Shown piece by piece: positions 1 through 8,119 of a DNA stretch of 64,000 nucleotides. The notes beneath the pieces were generated by a model. That model saw only the letters and a list, made by a program, of their open reading frames with translations, had not been told where the DNA came from and did no database searches. The stretch's first letter is position 1. Each line of letters starts with the position of its first letter. The position numbers were made by a program, and so were the translations under genes. The stretch is from Pantoea sp. A4 (GTDB lineage Bacteria; Pseudomonadota; Gammaproteobacteria; Enterobacterales; Enterobacteriaceae), in assembly GCF_000295955.2 (NCBI RefSeq), contig NZ_ALXE01000051.1, positions 1 to 64,000 on the forward strand, given 5' to 3'.

Positions 1-205
1 GCCTGAGCTTTCTGAGCTACAGCTTTCTTCGCTTTGTGGTGTTTTTTAGCAGCCTGAGCTTTCTGAGCTACCGCTTTTTTCGCTTTGTGGTGTTTTTTAG
101 CAGCCTGAGCCTTCTGAGCTACAGCAGCTTTTTTCGCTTTTTTGTGTTTCTTAGCAGCCTGAGCTTTCTGAGCTACTGCTTTTTTCTTCGCTTTAGCTTT
201 ATGGT
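1..205 (-). repeat. Tandem 51-54 bp coding repeats in asr
   Basis: Four consecutive units begin with gcctgag on the plus strand at about 1, 52, 103 and 157. The unit lengths are 51, 51 and 54 bp, and the last is degenerate. Each encodes a 17-18 residue Lys/His/Ala-rich block of Asr. The array continues past the left edge, so the copy number is unknown. In-frame unit lengths fit expansion or contraction by slippage or recombination. Confidence 0.85.
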
Positions 206-368
206 GAGTCGCTTTAGCTTTGTGAGTTGCTTTAGCAGCTGGAGCAGCAGCGGCTGGAGCAGCAGCAGGGGTAGTGGTGGTAGCTGGAGCCGCAGTGGTG
301 TCAGCTGCGAACGCAACAGAAGACAGACCCATAGCAGCGGCGATCACCAGTGCAAATAATTTTTTCAT
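1..368 (-). CDS. asr: Acid shock protein Asr (3' end outside window)
   Basis: Periplasmic, Lys/Ala/His-rich acid-induced protein. Reading leftward from ATG at 366-368, the protein opens with a signal peptide (MKKLFALVIAAAMG, then ...SSVAFAA), continues with an Ala/Pro/Thr linker, and then becomes a basic repeat region built on AVAQKAQAAKKHHKAKK-like units. The frame is open to base 1, so the C-terminus and stop lie outside the window. Asr is known to be processed in the periplasm and to be needed for growth after acid shock; the basic repeats are thought to buffer or protect. A near-consensus RstA box lies about 110 bp upstream, and rstA/rstB are encoded about 3 kb away. At more than 122 residues it already exceeds or matches E. 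coli Asr (about 102). Identification is firm. Confidence 0.93.
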   Translation of the reverse strand, partial: MKKLFALVIAAAMGLSSVAFAADTTAAPATTTTPAAAPAAAAPAAKATHKAKATHHKAKAKKKAVAQKAQAAKKHKKAKKAAVAQKAQAAKKHHKAKKAVAQKAQAAKKHHKAKKAVAQKAQ

Positions 369-423
369 TGCAAATTCCTCGAGCTTTTATCATCAATTAG
401 CCCACTGCGGGGCCGGTGATAAG

Positions 424-498
424 ACTATATGTAATCGAAAGAAAGCTTTCCGTGGGTCTTTGGTATCGGCGTGTAACCGAATGTACAACGGGAATGTA
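424..498 (-). promoter_or_regulatory. asr promoter region with tandem RstA-like sites
   Basis: On the minus strand TACATTCGGTTACA (472-485) matches the RstA box TACATNTNGTTACA at all but one fixed position. A second TACATTCCCGTT begins 13 bp further upstream (TACATT copies at 480-485 and 493-498), so the half-site is directly repeated. A possible -10, TATAGT, lies at 424-429 (minus strand); no clear -35 is present, as expected for an activator-dependent promoter. RstA control of asr is established in E. coli. The box is seen directly; its use here is inferred. Confidence 0.72.
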
Positions 499-938
499 CG
501 AAAGGATAAAGTGCCTGACTCCGGCGTTTCTGACGTGAGTCAATGGCGGCTTAGCCGAAATCACATATACTTTCGATCAGCAATCGAAATCTGATGTAAG
601 TGTGGGACCCAACCCTTTGGTCAGCACTCCGTCTTTATAACCGATGCTGCAGATTCTGCCTTGGAAGAGGAAGAAGGTGTCAGGCCTATCGTCACACCTG
701 ATTCGACTGAAAATGCACAACGTCGGGCTGTCCACAGCGGTGTGGGTGAGAATAGCCCTCACCGCACGCTGCGTAACGGGTGGAGACCGCTGACGTCAAT
801 CGACCGATCAGATTTTGATCTTCGTCCCGGGGAGTGCGTTGAGTACAGTTTCAATCTTACCCGCAGTGGTCAAGAAACAACCAGGAGAGGAAGGGGCCGA
901 ATACCGGCTGACCAACGCACTAATCAAACGCTGTCACT
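499..938. other. Intergenic region, no gene recognised
   Basis: Between the asr promoter and the end of the M32 carboxypeptidase gene. Short open frames exist on both strands, but none has a convincing ribosome binding site or recognisable product. Two structures are visible: an inverted repeat TTTCGAT-5 nt-ATCGAAA at 571-589, and a weaker GTGGGTGAG/CTCACCGCAC hairpin near 745-776. Neither has a following T-tract. Confidence 0.5.
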
Positions 939-2426
939 TCAAGCCTGCAAATAGCGGCGCTCCAGGTGGCGACGGAAGCAGGAGGTATCCAGCGTATTGC
1001 CGGTGGCGTTACGTAATAGCTGGTCAGTTGGGAAGCGGCTGCCATGCTGCCAGATATTCTGCTGCAGCCAGTCAAATACTGCGTCTAGCTCACCCTGTAC
1101 CAGCAGATCGCGCAACTGTGGGATCGCCAACTCAACTGACTGGAACAGCTGTGCTGCGTAGATAGCCCCCAGGGTATAAGTCGGGAAGTAACCAAAGGCA
1201 CCGTCGGTCCAGTGAATATCCTGCATCGGGCCATCGCGATAGTTACCGCGAGTATCCAGCCCCAATGACTGCTGCATCTTCTCATCCCACAGCGCCGGAA
1301 TATCCTCGACTTCGATCTCACCTTCAATCAGCGCGCGTTCAATCTCATAACGCAAAATCACATGTGCCGGATAACTCAGCTCATCGGCGTCGACGCGAAT
1401 AAAGCCCGGTTTCACCTGTTGGGTCAGCCGAATGAAATTCTCCGTTTCCAGTGCGGGTTGTGCCCCTAAAAGCCGGGTCACCTGCGGCAGAATGAACTGT
1501 AGAAACTCACGGCTGCGCCCCAGTTGCATCTCCATGAACAGACTTTGCGACTCGTGTACGGCCGTGGAACGCGCCAGCGCAACAGGTTGTCCGCGCCAGG
1601 TCTTAGGCAAATTTTGTTCGTAACGCGCATGGCCGGTTTCATGAATCACGCCCATCATCGCACTCAGGAAGTGGTCATCTTTATAGCGGGTGGTAATGCG
1701 GACATCTTCAGGCACACCGCCGCAGAAGGGATGGGCACTCACGTCCAGACGACCGTGCTGGAAATCAAACCCCAGCGTCTTCATGATACTCAGACCAAGA
1801 TCGCGCTGAGCTTCGATCGCAAAGGGGCCTTGCGGTTGCACCAGCGGATGCTGTGATTGCTTCGCCACCACGCGTTGCAGCAAATCCGGCAGCCAGCTTT
1901 TCAGTTCGCCAAAAGTGATATCCAGTTTGGCACTGGTCATGCCTGGCTCAAACAGATCGAGCAGGGCATCGTAACGTGACGTCCCGTTGGCTTCCGCACG
2001 CAACTGGGCTTCTTCACGGCTCAAACGCACCACGTCTTTTAGATTGGCCGCAAAACCCTGCCAGTCATTAGCGGGGCGCTGTTGACGCCAGGCGTGTTCG
2101 CAGCGCGAGCCAGCAATGGATTTTGCTTCCACCAGACTGGCGGGTAGCAGCGTTGCCTGCTGCCAGGCACGCTTCATCTCATAGAGGTTAGCGCGCTCAA
2201 TATCGTTCAGGTCTTCCTGTGCGGCCGCTTCCAGCCACTGACCCAGTTTGCTGTCCGTCAACAGTTCATGTTGAAGCACGCTCAGCTCAGCCAGTGCTTC
2301 ACCACGTGCCTGACTGCCACCGGGCGCCATCATGGTATGCATATCCCAACCGGCAATAGCACCCAGATGGGCAAAACGAGAAATACGCTGAAAACGTGCA
2401 GCAAGTTGCTGATAAGCAGACGTCAC
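939..2426 (-). CDS. Carboxypeptidase M32 (Taq type)
   Basis: Cytoplasmic zinc metallocarboxypeptidase of family M32 that removes C-terminal residues from peptides. It has 495 residues, the usual length. The zinc-binding HETGH motif is at residues 262-266, in the context MGVIHETGHARYEQ, and there is no signal peptide. The start is GTG at 2424-2426, preceded by a good ribosome binding site (AAGGAG, 8 nt spacing). It begins 21 bp after the rstB stop on the same strand, so it is probably the third gene of an rstA-rstB-M32 transcription unit, an arrangement not found in E. coli. Whether the RstAB system has a functional link with peptide turnover is unknown. Confidence 0.92.
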   Translation of the reverse strand: MTSAYQQLAARFQRISRFAHLGAIAGWDMHTMMAPGGSQARGEALAELSVLQHELLTDSKLGQWLEAAAQEDLNDIERANLYEMKRAWQQATLLPASLVEAKSIAGSRCEHAWRQQRPANDWQGFAANLKDVVRLSREEAQLRAEANGTSRYDALLDLFEPGMTSAKLDITFGELKSWLPDLLQRVVAKQSQHPLVQPQGPFAIEAQRDLGLSIMKTLGFDFQHGRLDVSAHPFCGGVPEDVRITTRYKDDHFLSAMMGVIHETGHARYEQNLPKTWRGQPVALARSTAVHESQSLFMEMQLGRSREFLQFILPQVTRLLGAQPALETENFIRLTQQVKPGFIRVDADELSYPAHVILRYEIERALIEGEIEVEDIPALWDEKMQQSLGLDTRGNYRDGPMQDIHWTDGAFGYFPTYTLGAIYAAQLFQSVELAIPQLRDLLVQGELDAVFDWLQQNIWQHGSRFPTDQLLRNATGNTLDTSCFRRHLERRYLQA

Positions 2427-2447
2427 AAAACACTCCTTGTAAAACAG

Positions 2448-3749
2448 TTAACGAGACGGGCCTTCCCGCAAGGGTAAAACAACCGGCCAGCAAAAGCGAA
2501 CACAGGCACCACCCAGCGGGCTGCCTTCAATCAATACTTCACCGCCCAACGCCTGAGCAATGGAATGGACGATGGCCAGGCCCAGACCACAGCCGCCGGT
2601 CGCGCGATCGCGGCTGGGATCTAAACGGACAAAGGGTTCAAATACCCGCTGGCGCTCTTCCGGCGGAATACCTGGGCCATCATCTTCCACTTGCAGGCTG
2701 CCCATGTTGCCATCAAACCACAGGCTTACGCGCAGCTGCTGGTTCGCATAACGCATGGCGTTATTGACCAGATTATCCAGCACGCGCTCCATCAAACGAA
2801 TATCCGCCATACCCCGGTTCTGATGTTGTGGGATATGCACATCGAACTGCTTATCAGGATTTAAGGCGCGAACATCTTCGAGGTGCACGCGCAGCCATTC
2901 AGCCAGGTCAAAGGATTGCAAGTTGAGATCGACCCGAGGCCGGTCGAGGCGGGCATACGTGAGCAACTCTTCGATCAGGCTCTCAAGCTGACCGATGTCA
3001 CGGTTTAAGGCCACCGACTCATCGGGCGTCAGGTTATCACTCATCTCCAGCCGATAGCGAAGGCGTACCAACGGCGTACGTAGCTCATGAGCTATCCCGT
3101 CAATCAGCTGTTTCTTACTGGCGACCAGCGTATTGATATTGTCGGCCATCTGGTTAAACGCCACCCCAAGGCGGAACAGGCTGGAGGTATTATCAAAATG
3201 GGTTCTCACATCCAACTCGCCACGGCCAAAGCGCTGGGCGGCTTTCTCCAGCCGGAGCATCTCCTTCCAGTGCGGTCGCATCCAGATAAACACCGGCAGC
3301 GCCAGAGACATGCCAATAAAAGCCAGCAGGGAGATATCCAGAATGCGCATCTGGTGCAGATAAAACAGATAGGGAATGGGACCCACCGACAGGACATAGT
3401 GACTGCGGGGAATACGCTGAAGAAACGTGTACTGATCGTCCAGCGCGACAATACCGCCAGCCGCGAGGCGTCGCATATCTGGCTCATCAAGTTCATATTT
3501 GCTCATGGGCTCGATATGCAGATCAAACGAGAGGTTCAGATCGAGGCTCTTGATGGTTTTATTCCAGTCGCGCGGCGGGATCTCGCGCAACTCGCTGCGC
3601 ATTAAAAACAGTGAGCTGGCCATCAAATCGTTCATGGACTGGCGACCCGCGCGCTCGGCGGTGAATTTATACACCAGCCCGACCAGCAGGGTCATCACCA
3701 AAAAACAGACGAACAGCAACAGGTAGAACTGGATAAAGAGTTTTCTCAT
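2448..3749 (-). CDS. rstB: Sensor histidine kinase RstB
   Basis: Inner-membrane sensor kinase of the RstBA two-component system. It has 433 residues, exactly the E. coli length. An N-terminal membrane helix (residues 5-28) is followed by a periplasmic domain, a second helix (about 137-157), a HAMP region, and a HisKA domain with the phospho-acceptor His221 in the motif GIAHELRTPL. The ATPase domain has N, G1 (DDGPGIP) and G2 (GGCGLGLAI) boxes. Its start overlaps the rstA stop by 4 bp (ATGA), indicating translational coupling. In E. coli the pair responds to PhoPQ and acts on asr, csgD and other targets. Confidence 0.96.
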   Translation of the reverse strand: MRKLFIQFYLLLFVCFLVMTLLVGLVYKFTAERAGRQSMNDLMASSLFLMRSELREIPPRDWNKTIKSLDLNLSFDLHIEPMSKYELDEPDMRRLAAGGIVALDDQYTFLQRIPRSHYVLSVGPIPYLFYLHQMRILDISLLAFIGMSLALPVFIWMRPHWKEMLRLEKAAQRFGRGELDVRTHFDNTSSLFRLGVAFNQMADNINTLVASKKQLIDGIAHELRTPLVRLRYRLEMSDNLTPDESVALNRDIGQLESLIEELLTYARLDRPRVDLNLQSFDLAEWLRVHLEDVRALNPDKQFDVHIPQHQNRGMADIRLMERVLDNLVNNAMRYANQQLRVSLWFDGNMGSLQVEDDGPGIPPEERQRVFEPFVRLDPSRDRATGGCGLGLAIVHSIAQALGGEVLIEGSPLGGACVRFCWPVVLPLREGPSR

Positions 3750-4477
3750 ACCGAGCGGGTGTCCCAGGCCTGTGGAGCGAAGAGATAACCTTTGTTGCGT
3801 ATCGTTTTGATACGGAACGGCTCCGTGGCACTGTCATGCAGCTTTTTGCGCAGGCGCGAAATGGCCACGTCAATACTGCGATCCATACCATCATAGCTAA
3901 CGCCACGCAGGGTTTTCAGCAGTGCGTCACGGTTCAGAATTTGCCCGGCATGGATAGCCAGCTCCCACAGCAGATCAAAATCTGCGGTGGAGAGGGCAAT
4001 TTGTTCCTCAAACAGCGTGACCTGGCGGTTTAACGCATCAATACTCAGGGAACCGAAACGCAGCATGCGCTGCTGTTGCGGTTGTGAGGTCACTGGCGCA
4101 TCTTCAGCCCCCCCGCTCTGTGCCTGACGCAAGTGTAGACGTAAGCGTGCCAGCAGCACGGCGGGTGGCGTGGTCTTCAGAATATAATCATTGGCACCCA
4201 TTTCCAGCGCCAAAATGTGGTTCATATCGCTGTCCAGCGAGGTCAACAGGACGATGGGACCTTGCCAGTGGCTGCGCAAATCGCGGCACAGTGTCATGCC
4301 ATCTTTACCCGGCAACATGATATCCAGCATCACTAACTCAGGCTGCACGCGGGCGATCACTTCTTCAGCGCGATCGCCACGGGTTTCCACCACAACCTCA
4401 ATGTCATGGCGCCCGAGGTATGCGGCAATCAGTTCGCCTACTTCAGGCTCATCTTCTACAAAAACTATTTTATTCAT
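3746..4477 (-). CDS. rstA: Response regulator RstA
   Basis: OmpR/PhoB-family response regulator of 243 residues. The receiver domain (about 1-120) starts MNKIVFVEDEPEVG with the acidic pocket and contains VMLDIMLPGKDG, in which the Asp is the predicted phosphorylation site. The C-terminal winged helix (about 135-235) ends with the typical IKTIRNKGYLF motif. It is first in the operon with rstB (4 bp overlap) and divergent from an unrecognised gene at 4642. It is the predicted activator of asr through the box at 472-485. No convincing PhoP box was found upstream, although rstAB is PhoP-controlled in E. coli. Confidence 0.96.
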   Translation of the reverse strand: MNKIVFVEDEPEVGELIAAYLGRHDIEVVVETRGDRAEEVIARVQPELVMLDIMLPGKDGMTLCRDLRSHWQGPIVLLTSLDSDMNHILALEMGANDYILKTTPPAVLLARLRLHLRQAQSGGAEDAPVTSQPQQQRMLRFGSLSIDALNRQVTLFEEQIALSTADFDLLWELAIHAGQILNRDALLKTLRGVSYDGMDRSIDVAISRLRKKLHDSATEPFRIKTIRNKGYLFAPQAWDTRSV

Positions 4478-4579
4478 CGTGCGCTTTCAGCATGGCTGGG
4501 GCGGCGAATGCACAATCAGTGTGCTCACCGCACGAAATATCCTTATGTCACTGGTATCTAACCGGCAAACTGTGCCATC

Positions 4580-4620
4580 ATTACGACTGCGTTTTTCTAC
4601 GCAGGATTCGGAATCGTAAT
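4580..4620 (+). promoter_or_regulatory. Nested inverted repeats before the 4642 gene
   Basis: An outer pair ATTACGA (4580-4586)/TCGTAAT (4614-4620) encloses CTGCGT/ACGCAG with a 6 nt loop (4587-4604) and GATTC-G-GAATC (4605-4615). The ribosome binding site AGGAGG of the downstream gene begins at 4627. As RNA this could fold into a small branched structure; as DNA it could be a protein site in the rstA divergent promoter region. No known RNA family is recognised. Confidence 0.4.
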
Positions 4621-4641
4621 AACCCCAGGAGGAGTGCGAGG

Positions 4642-5055
4642 GTGTCTGATAAAGAACTGGCTGCTGCCAGATACAGTGACCGCATTTGCTTCAATTATAG
4701 TGATTTTCTCTCCGCATCTTGTAAAAAACGCTGGAGTTTTGTCGATGCCATCTACGGCGTCCTTCCCATCTTTGGCATGGTGACGCGCAAATCTGCGAGC
4801 AGTGTACAGCCTGGCAACGACCCGCTTAAAGAATTAGCATTACAAATCATTTCAACTCAGGTCAGCGATGAGATCAATATCGCCCGCCTGATCACGCTGG
4901 CAGAGCAACAGCAGATTCGCCAGTTTGAAATCCAGTTGCCATATCCCCTGTCCGATCAGCAGCTCACCGCTATTCAGCATGAATACCGCAAACCGGTAGA
5001 GTTAAAGCAACTCGACGATCTGTTGCAGGTATCACTGCCTTCTGCTGCCCATTGA
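4642..5055 (+). CDS. Unrecognised 137-residue protein, divergent from rstA
   Basis: Not recognised. The start chosen is GTG at 4642-4644 because a strong ribosome binding site (AGGAGG at 4627-4632) sits 9 nt upstream; the frame is open further upstream but has no such site there. The N-terminal half is mixed, with a modest hydrophobic stretch (about residues 30-45). The C-terminal half (about 60-130) looks like a soluble alpha/beta or helical domain rich in Leu, Gln and Ile (ELALQIISTQ, LITLAEQQQIRQFEIQLP). There is no signal peptide or metal motif. The gene occupies the position of glpM/ydgC beside rstA in E. coli but does not resemble it. Structured repeats precede the gene. Coding status is supported by length, ribosome binding site and codon use. 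Confidence 0.65.
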   Translation: MSDKELAAARYSDRICFNYSDFLSASCKKRWSFVDAIYGVLPIFGMVTRKSASSVQPGNDPLKELALQIISTQVSDEINIARLITLAEQQQIRQFEIQLPYPLSDQQLTAIQHEYRKPVELKQLDDLLQVSLPSAAH

Positions 5056-5092
5056 GCAACAAGTAACAGGGCGACCGAAGCCGCCCAAACGC

Positions 5093-6049
5093 TTATTTAA
5101 ACAGATCAGCTGAAACGGTCAGGTTGCCGCCGCTCTGGTTTTGCCACTGACGGGTGACGTGGTAGAACTTCGCCCCTTTATCGGCTGCGCGTTTTGCCAC
5201 TTCTTCCGAAATCTCGGTTGGCGTACCGAAGTGACCGGTAAAGGTTACGCTATCAAACGGCTGCATCTGTGCTGCGGTGATTGCGCTCACTTCCTGAATT
5301 TTGGTGCCGTTTGGTAAGGTTACAGTGTAACGCTGACCGTTAGAGCTTTGCGTTTCAAAGAAACGGCCCACTTTGTTGCTTGGCGTATCGGAAGAGGCGA
5401 CGCCTGGGATTTCGACTTTCTTCGCTTCTGCACCACCGGCGGCCAGGGCTGCTTTACCTGCCGCTGAATCTGCGGGGATCAGGTCAGAATTCTGCACCAC
5501 ACGCTGTTTCGCATCGGCTTTGTACACATAAGCCGTAACAAACTGGTTGCCACCATTGTTGGCATCAATCTGACGTACGATGAAGAACATGTCTGCGCCT
5601 TTCTCTTTAGCGGCTTTAGAGATGGCATCGGTCACATCTGGCTGGCTAGCGAAGAACCCGCTGACAGAAACGGTATCAAACGGTTCCAGACGATAAGCCT
5701 GGGCTTTTGGTAGCTCTTTCACGCCGTTGAAGCTGCGCAGGGTGGTGTCTGGCGTTGATTTCGGCGCATCTGCTTTATAGATATCCGCAGTCACACGCCA
5801 GTTGCCGCTGTTACCGTTGCTGTCGTTAATGCCCTGAATATAGAAAGAAGCGGCACCTTGGGCATCAGCTTGTTTAGATACGGCGTCAGCTGCATCGGCA
5901 ATCGAGTTAAAACGACCGGTGATATTAATACGTTGGAATGGTTGTAACTCGGCCGCTCTTTGTGGCGTCAGTTCCTGAGCAGCAAACGCATGTGCTGACA
6001 GCAGGGATAAGAGGGTAGTCGACGCCAAAAGGGTGTTCTTGAGCTTCAT
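5093..6049 (-). CDS. ydgH: YdgH, periplasmic protein with three BhsA/McbA-type domains
   Basis: 318-residue secreted protein. The signal peptide MKLKNTLLASTTLLSLLSAHAFA is followed by three copies of the YdgH/BhsA/McbA (DUF1471) fold, at about residues 35-95, 115-180 and 255-318. Each contains a variant of LQPF-x-x-(I/V)x(V/F)(S/T)G-x-F near its start and a YHVTRQ or FFIVRQ strand. Single-domain relatives are stress and biofilm proteins of the periplasm or outer membrane; the role of the three-domain form is unclear. It is divergent from pntA, as in E. coli, separated by a 537 bp intergenic region. Confidence 0.94.
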   Translation of the reverse strand: MKLKNTLLASTTLLSLLSAHAFAAQELTPQRAAELQPFQRINITGRFNSIADAADAVSKQADAQGAASFYIQGINDSNGNSGNWRVTADIYKADAPKSTPDTTLRSFNGVKELPKAQAYRLEPFDTVSVSGFFASQPDVTDAISKAAKEKGADMFFIVRQIDANNGGNQFVTAYVYKADAKQRVVQNSDLIPADSAAGKAALAAGGAEAKKVEIPGVASSDTPSNKVGRFFETQSSNGQRYTVTLPNGTKIQEVSAITAAQMQPFDSVTFTGHFGTPTEISEEVAKRAADKGAKFYHVTRQWQNQSGGNLTVSADLFK

Positions 6050-6586
6050 AAAAATAATCCTTCGCCTTGCGCAAAATGGAGTACGAATACGTGCCGAACT
6101 CTGGTTGTATGAACGGTCAGCCGCCGATTATTGCATGTAATAAACCAACTGTCTCAGCCAATTTATGCGATACAGGACAGCAATTTAGCGCAATTTTTCA
6201 TGCTGCTGTCATGTGTGTCTGTTATGGCTTTTTTTTAAACTAATTACCACTAATTCCGGTAATGCTTATTAATTAATCGGTTAACATATTGTTAAATAAA
6301 GGTTTTTAATGGCACTAAATGCTCGGTGACACGATTTTGCATAGTGAATTATTCCCTTTACCCTTCAAAATGCAGTGGCAAAGTGCGCTATTTGACATTT
6401 GTGCGTGAATAATGGCGCGAATGTCATAAGTAAGGCCTATGTATGTAGATCCAGCCACATATTTTCAGTAGGTTATAAATACTTCGAAACAAGTGCACTA
6501 CGCGCCAGTTAGCCTGAATCTGAATTCGGGCCGGGCGCGTCTTGCGATCTAATGGCCATCATCCTTAACCGATGAAAGGGAACACT
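6050..6586. other. ydgH-pntA divergent intergenic region
   Basis: AT-rich spacer of 537 bp with no convincing open frame. It must hold the promoters of ydgH (leftward) and pntA (rightward). A TTGACA hexamer at 6392-6397 and a TATAAA at 6474-6479 are visible on the plus strand, but neither has a well-spaced partner. The promoter assignments are therefore left open. Confidence 0.5.
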
Positions 6587-8116
6587 ATGTTAATTGGAAT
6601 ACCCAAAGAGCGGCTGGGCAACGAGTCTCGCGTGGCAGCCACGCCAAAGACCGTTGAGCAGCTGATCAAGCTGGGGTTCAGCGTCACTATCGAGCATGAC
6701 GCCGGACAGCGCGCCAGCTTTGATGATGCAAGCTATGTTGCAGCGGGTGCCACGCTGAGCGAGCGCCAGCAGGTTTGGCAGTCTGATATTGTCATGAAAG
6801 TGAATGCACCGGATGACGAAGAAGTAGAACTGACCCGTGCAGGCTCCACCGTAGTCAGCTTTATCTGGCCTGCGCAGAATCCTCAGTTATTAGAGAAACT
6901 GGCGGCACGCAACGTCACGGTCATGGCGATGGACGCTGTGCCGCGTATTTCCCGTGCACAGTCGCTGGATGCCCTGAGTTCGATGGCGAACATCGCGGGT
7001 TACCGTGCAATTGTGGAAGCGGCCCACGAGTTCGGACGCTTCTTTACCGGACAGATCACTGCGGCAGGTAAAGTACCCCCGGCGAAGGTGGTGATTATTG
7101 GTGCCGGTGTTGCGGGCCTTGCGGCTATCGGTGCTGCGGGTAGCCTGGGTGCTATCGTGCGTGCGTTCGATACCCGTCCTGAAGTGAAAGAACAGGTGCA
7201 GAGTATGGGCGCCGAGTTCCTTGAACTGGACTTCGAAGAAGAAGCAGGCAGCGGCGACGGCTATGCCAAAGTGATGTCACCTGCCTTTATCAAGGCAGAA
7301 ATGGAACTGTTTGCCGCCCAGGCAAAAGAAGTGGACATCATCGTCACCACGGCTTTGATTCCAGGTAAACCGGCACCGAAACTGATCACGGCCGAAATGG
7401 TCGCCAGCATGAAACCCGGCAGCGTGATTGTTGACCTGGCCGCGGCAACCGGCGGTAACTGTGAACTGACCGTGGCCGATCAGGTCACATTGACCGACAA
7501 CGGCGTAAAAATCATCGGTTATACCGACCTGCCAAGCCGCCTGGCAACGCAGTCTTCCCAGCTTTACGGCACCAACCTCGTCAACCTGATGAAGCTGCTG
7601 TGCAAAGAGAAGAACGGCGAGATCGTGGTGGACTTTGAAGATGTGGTAGTACGCGGGGTTACCGTCATTCGTGAAGGTGAAGTTACCTGGCCTGCGCCAC
7701 CGATTCAGGTTTCTGCTGCGCCAAAAGCCGCTGCTGCGGCCCAGCCGGTGAAAAAGGAAGAAGCTAAGCCGACTTCACCATGGCGCAAATACCTGCTGTT
7801 GGCACTGGTTGTGGTGCTGTTTGCTTGTCTGGCGAATGTCGCGCCGCCTGAGTTCCTGTCGCACTTTACCGTGTTCGCGCTCTCCTGCGTGGTGGGTTAC
7901 TACGTGGTGTGGAACGTCAGCCATGCTCTGCATACCCCGCTGATGTCGGTCACCAATGCTATTTCCGGCATTATTGTGGTCGGGGCGGTATTGCAGATGG
8001 GGCACGGTGGCTGGGTCACGGTACTGGCTTTCTTCGCTGTGCTGATCGCCAGCATCAATATCTTTGGCGGCTTCACCGTCACTCAGCGTATGCTGAAAAT
8101 GTTTCGTAAGGGGTAA
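6587..8116 (+). CDS. pntA: NAD(P) transhydrogenase subunit alpha
   Basis: Membrane proton-translocating transhydrogenase, alpha subunit. With PntB it drives hydride transfer from NADH to NADP+ using the proton gradient. The ATG at 6587 (MLIGIPKERL) is preferred over the in-frame ATG at 6572 because it gives 509 residues, matching E. coli (510), with AAGGG 7 nt upstream. The NAD(H)-binding domain I spans about 1-380, with the Rossmann motif GAGVAGLAAIGAAGSLGA near residue 170. An Ala/Pro/Lys linker follows, then four membrane helices (about 398-505). It is followed by pntB after 3 bp. Confidence 0.97.
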   Translation: MLIGIPKERLGNESRVAATPKTVEQLIKLGFSVTIEHDAGQRASFDDASYVAAGATLSERQQVWQSDIVMKVNAPDDEEVELTRAGSTVVSFIWPAQNPQLLEKLAARNVTVMAMDAVPRISRAQSLDALSSMANIAGYRAIVEAAHEFGRFFTGQITAAGKVPPAKVVIIGAGVAGLAAIGAAGSLGAIVRAFDTRPEVKEQVQSMGAEFLELDFEEEAGSGDGYAKVMSPAFIKAEMELFAAQAKEVDIIVTTALIPGKPAPKLITAEMVASMKPGSVIVDLAAATGGNCELTVADQVTLTDNGVKIIGYTDLPSRLATQSSQLYGTNLVNLMKLLCKEKNGEIVVDFEDVVVRGVTVIREGEVTWPAPPIQVSAAPKAAAAAQPVKKEEAKPTSPWRKYLLLALVVVLFACLANVAPPEFLSHFTVFALSCVVGYYVVWNVSHALHTPLMSVTNAISGIIVVGAVLQMGHGGWVTVLAFFAVLIASINIFGGFTVTQRMLKMFRKG

Positions 8117-8119
8117 CAC

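Noticed and set aside
577..954. Short open frames between asr and the M32 gene on both strands
   Set aside because: No ribosome binding site, no family resemblance, rare-type start codons. Probably not coding.
6572..6586. Upstream in-frame ATG for pntA
   Set aside because: It adds five residues absent from homologues and overlaps the ribosome binding site of the ATG at 6587.
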